Assembly: GCF_020921035.1 (NCBI RefSeq)
Contig: NC_063153.1
Coordinates: forward strand, 3,844,001-3,908,000
Direction: 5' to 3'
DNA from: Rhodamnia argentea
Taxonomy: Eukaryota > Streptophyta > Magnoliopsida > Myrtales > Myrtaceae
DNA length: 64,000 nt
Shown here: piece after piece, positions 60,595-64,000 of the stretch
How the letters are laid out: the number at the start of each line of letters is the position of its first letter
How positions within the stretch are numbered: position 1 is the stretch's first letter
Made by a program: the position numbers and the translations under genes
The notes under the pieces: generated by a model
The model's database searches: none
What the model saw: the letters and a program-made list of their open reading frames with translations, nothing else
What the model was told of the DNA's origin: nothing

Positions 60595-63420
60595 CTAAAT
60601 GCAAGAGGACGGCCTTTGTATGCCGCGGGCGTCGCCATTCACATGAGCACAGTGCGATTTCGCAGGCCCTTCGCGGCCGGTGTAAGCCAAGTCAATGTTT
60701 TCGAGATTGATGTTCTGGCAAGGGAAGTCCGGGCTGCATACGAGGTCGACCGCCACATGTGAAGCCGAAGTGCCCCGGATCTTGGTAAACGAAACGTCCT
60801 TAATCTGAACATGCGACCTCGGCTAGAGAGAGAGAGAGAGAGAGACAGACAGAAAGAAAGAGAACTCATCAGGTATCGCATTGGTTAGATAGCGTAACAT
60901 ACGAAATAAGAAATTTAAGTCAAGATTAATAGTAGTACTTCAGAAGTATACCTGCTTAGAACAACCACCACGGGGACAGTACTCTTGGTCAATGATAATG
61001 GAACTTCGCACATCCGTCATGGTGATGTCATGAAACGAGATATTGTAGACGTTGCTTCTGAGCGGAGAAGCCCGGTCTTGATCCTCACACCATTCTGAGT
61101 ACCGACCATGGTACAGCCCCTCACGGACAGCCCAGTCACGTCCGCCTCGTTCGGGTACCTCCCGAGGCTCCCTATGCTGAACCCGTGACCCGGGCCACAG
61201 TGGACACCAATGATCTCCACGTCCTAGGACCCCGGCCCGATCGAGACGCAATCGTCCCCGGTCGCGATCACGGAGTTGGCGATCCTGATGCGGGACGAGT
61301 AGCCTAGGTGGATCCTATCCGTGTTGGGGCTCTCGTCAGGGGCGATTATCCAGACGCGATGAAACTGGAGATCATCGCACTTGAAGAGGTTAAAGTGGAA
61401 GTTCTTGCTGTTGACCGAACTAATCGAGCCGATCACTGTGTTGTTAACGAAATTGAATCTCAATGACTGGAAAAGAAAGATTAGAGACTTGCGGTAAGTT
61501 TAATAAAAATTAAGAAACCTTTTTCCCAAATTTATCATGCAATTAGACATAAATCCACATTATCAGAAAGGAAATTAAACCTTACTTTGAGAAAATCAAT
61601 TGACAATATTGAACACGATCATGTCTATATGGAAAAACATAACAAAGTAGGAGAGGACTTACCACTGGAAGAGACTTGCAAGCGCATTTATTTTCTGGCC
61701 AAGCATACTGCCCCTGGCCATCGAACGTACCGCCGCCATTGATCAACATCCCGCTGACGTATCGGAAGGTGATCCAATGGCCCAACGAGAACGTTGACTT
61801 GTCAATGGGACCATTTTGACCATCCGTTTGACCATGAACATGATGAGGCCGGTGCATGGCCCCTTGAACGTCACTGGCCAAACCATGTACGTCCCTTGCG
61901 GGATGAGCAATCTCCTCCTATCTCCTCCTTTGTGTTGGCACGCTTGGTTCCACGCATCGAGAAATGCCTAGTAAAAGAAAAAATTGACAATCACTTTAAA
62001 AAAAAAATTAAGTAAAACCTTTTACAATTTTGATAATGGGCAGTGCTATTTCCACCCCCTATGTGACTAAAACCACCCAATTTTCTCCAAAAAGACAAAA
62101 TTACACTATACTATTCAATTGAAATTTGAATTGGTGGTCACAAATTTATTTTCTTTCCGTTTTTTAGTTTTCTATATCCATATGGAATCTACTTACCATA
62201 ATTGAGAAATTCATATATTTAGTTTTTATTTATTGTAGAATTGTCATTTATATTAAAGGCACTGTGTTATTTTGTTGTTATATTATACTTCAATAAAGAT
62301 TTATTTTGTTGAAAAGAGAAATTTCCAAGAAATTTAGTTCTTTTTTGCGTTGTCGATCCAATTTATGGATAAATTGCTAAGTAGATAAAACTTAATTAAA
62401 CCAAAACATTGCATATAGTAAGAACATTTTTTAAATGCCATTGAAATGTCACTACTTCTTTTTTGTCAAAAAATGTCACTACTTTACGTTGACAACAATT
62501 AATATCATCTATTAACTGTTTACAAAAAAAAAATAATAACAATGTACCTCATTGTACATAAAATTTTTGGTGCATTCCTAAATATTTCTCTAATGTCTTA
62601 CATGCTCTATATAAAAGTATCTTGCCAATAAAGTTAGAGAAAAGATAAATTCTTTGATATAGTAAATAAAGAGATGTGATAAGTACTTTAGACTAATGAA
62701 TTTAAAAAGATAAGTTCACCAAGAAGGTGAACTTTTAAGATAAGAGGAACAAAAAATAACGAAATTGTTTTGAGATTAATGATGAAGAAGAGACTTTTAA
62801 GTTCTATACTATATCAACGATTTACTTTTCCTTACTGTCAAGGTGATAATTTTATACGGAGCATATAAACCATTATAAGATATATGAGAGTGTACTTTTT
62901 TTTTAATATGGCCAAGAACAAAGCATGTGAAGTGCTTAAAATTATGGTAAATATCCTCAATAGGACAAGACAAGTAGAAAAAAGAAAGAGTACGGTCATC
63001 GGTTTAAATTGCAATTGAAAGATTGATGGCAGTTTTGTCTTTTTAGTGTAAAGGGGGTGGGTTTAGTCGTTTGGGGATGGAAATAGTGCCGCCATTGACA
63101 ATTCATCATTTTGCCATTATTTATTTTTTGGCAAATAAACTTTGCACTCGCTAGTCTAATCACACTTTCAGGCGAATATGCCATCTCGAGTCTCGCCCGC
63201 ACCTATTCCGTCTGTTCCTTGCATTTGCCTTGGCTACGAAATGGCCAGGTGAGGCGGTTTCCCGATTCTTTACCTTGCTGTCGTCGGTCTTCCCGTCGGC
63301 AACAGCGCCGAAGCTCCTCACGTCGAAGACCTTCACTTGTGCACAGGAGTGGACTCCATTCATGAGCACCAACGCCAACACCGGGAGCAAGAGCAAACGG
63401 ATCTTGGCGTTGCAATTTAA
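60595..63420 (-). pseudogene. Polygalacturonase pseudogene (PG5)
   Basis: Parts: exon 1 about 63410-63274, exon 2 61967-61663, exon 3 61466-60952, exon 4 60822-60595. Lesions: the normal start codon and the first residues of the signal peptide are deleted relative to PG2; exon 2 is 305 bp (2-bp gain after VKRMVK); exon 3 has TAG in place of the Lys after GPGS and is 515 bp, a 1-bp loss inside RIKTW; the family NTDGIH reads NTDRIH. A 1056-bp transposon occupies intron 1. [16 protein letters not shown] and the whole of exon 4 remain well preserved, so this copy seems more recently lost than PG4. Confidence 0.92.
62038..63093. mobile_element. DNA transposon in PG5 intron 1, 1056 bp
   Basis: Ends: GGGCAGTGCTATTTCCACCC and, reverse-complemented on the right, GGCGGCACTATTTCCATCCC; pairing continues into the next about 50 bases (AAAAAGACAAAA in both). 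TTTGATAAT (62029-62037) and ATTGACAAT (63094-63102) match at 7 of 9 positions, consistent with a 9-bp Mutator-type target duplication. The interior is AT-rich without a transposase frame. Confidence 0.7.
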
Positions 63421-64000
63421 GACTAAATAGATTGATTTTTCTCGGGTTGTGTTGCTCCTTAACTGAATTTCTTGCCCCGTTTTTTTCCTTTGGCTCCAAC
63501 GAGATTTTATGGGAATTAGATTCATTTGGTGAAGTATATTTCTGGAAATTAGTTAAGAGCAAAATATTGGAAGGAAGGCCAGGATTTTGCCTAATTGACT
63601 TTGATGGACTCTAATTTTGGGGCGGTCAAATTGGTCAACTCGTCAAGTCAAGGAAAATCATCCAATGAAAATCTACATTAAAGGCTTTCCATCTGTGGTT
63701 TTGTATGCAAATTCAGTAATTTTAGAAGGAATTTCTCCTAGGAAAATCAAGGGGAAAGATCAAAGCATCCTTTTTTTTTGGGGGCCCGGGGGGGGGTGGG
63801 GGGGAGGTGGAGAAAGCATCCTTATTTGAATAGTTGAGCCCCGTGGACTGTGACTTATTCCAGGTCACATATACAATATCTTCATCAATTTCAAAAAATT
63901 CTCCATGGTAAATTTTGTCTCAAACAATGTCATGAAATGACCAATTCAGTCTCGAAGCTTCTGAACCACGAAAAAAAAGAAAAGAAAAGAAGTCCCTAAG
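63421..64000. other. 5' flank of PG5, core promoter deleted
   Basis: Compared with PG2, the segment holding the CTATAAG box is missing between TCTCGGGTTGT and GCTCCTTAACT (about 63445-63455). Further out the flank matches PG2 and PG3. A G-rich run at 63780-63810 sits between direct repeats of AAAGCATCCTT (63762-63772, 63813-63823). No gene. Confidence 0.55.

Overview
The window is nuclear DNA of a flowering plant, most likely a woody eudicot. The signs are GT-AG introns, long AT-rich intergenic DNA, CT-rich 5' leaders, many LTR, LINE and MITE-type repeats, and a diverged piece of a plant mitochondrial 18S rRNA gene. Myrtales is only a weak guess. No bacterial operons, CRISPR arrays or tRNA genes were recognised.

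Layout. 1-3060 is LTR-retrotransposon-derived DNA with two degenerate short-period repeat fields. 3291-8752 (+) is a nine-exon Zn/Cd-transporting P1B-type ATPase gene of the HMA2/3/4 group (947 aa predicted). 8753-21300 has no convincing gene; it holds small inverted-repeat transposons, microsatellites and the mitochondrial rRNA fragment at 12812-13166. 21310-26930 (+) is a four-exon gene for a DUF630/DUF632 protein (757 aa) with a probable 5'-UTR intron.

27881-63420 (-) is a tandem array of five GH28 polygalacturonase (PG) genes sharing one four-exon layout. PG1 (27881-29603) and PG2 (36223-37950) are intact, 400 and 402 aa, with all catalytic motifs. PG3 (44127-45719), PG4 (57464-59449) and PG5 (60595-63420) are pseudogenes, each broken in several independent ways. 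The array grew by segmental duplication: flanks as well as genes are paralogous. Because of this, paralogous empty sites can be read for many insertions: a LINE with a nested Harbinger-type element, a Copia-type LTR, solo LTRs of 499 and 3027 bp, and several DNA elements. A 944-bp solo LTR, a nested pair of LTRs and two DNA elements inside PG4 and PG5 complete the picture.

The metal pump, the DUF630/632 protein and the pectinases have no evident joint function. The coherent story is birth and death of a pectinase cluster accompanied by transposon insertion. Exon boundaries come from splice consensus, reading-frame arithmetic and family knowledge, without transcript data.
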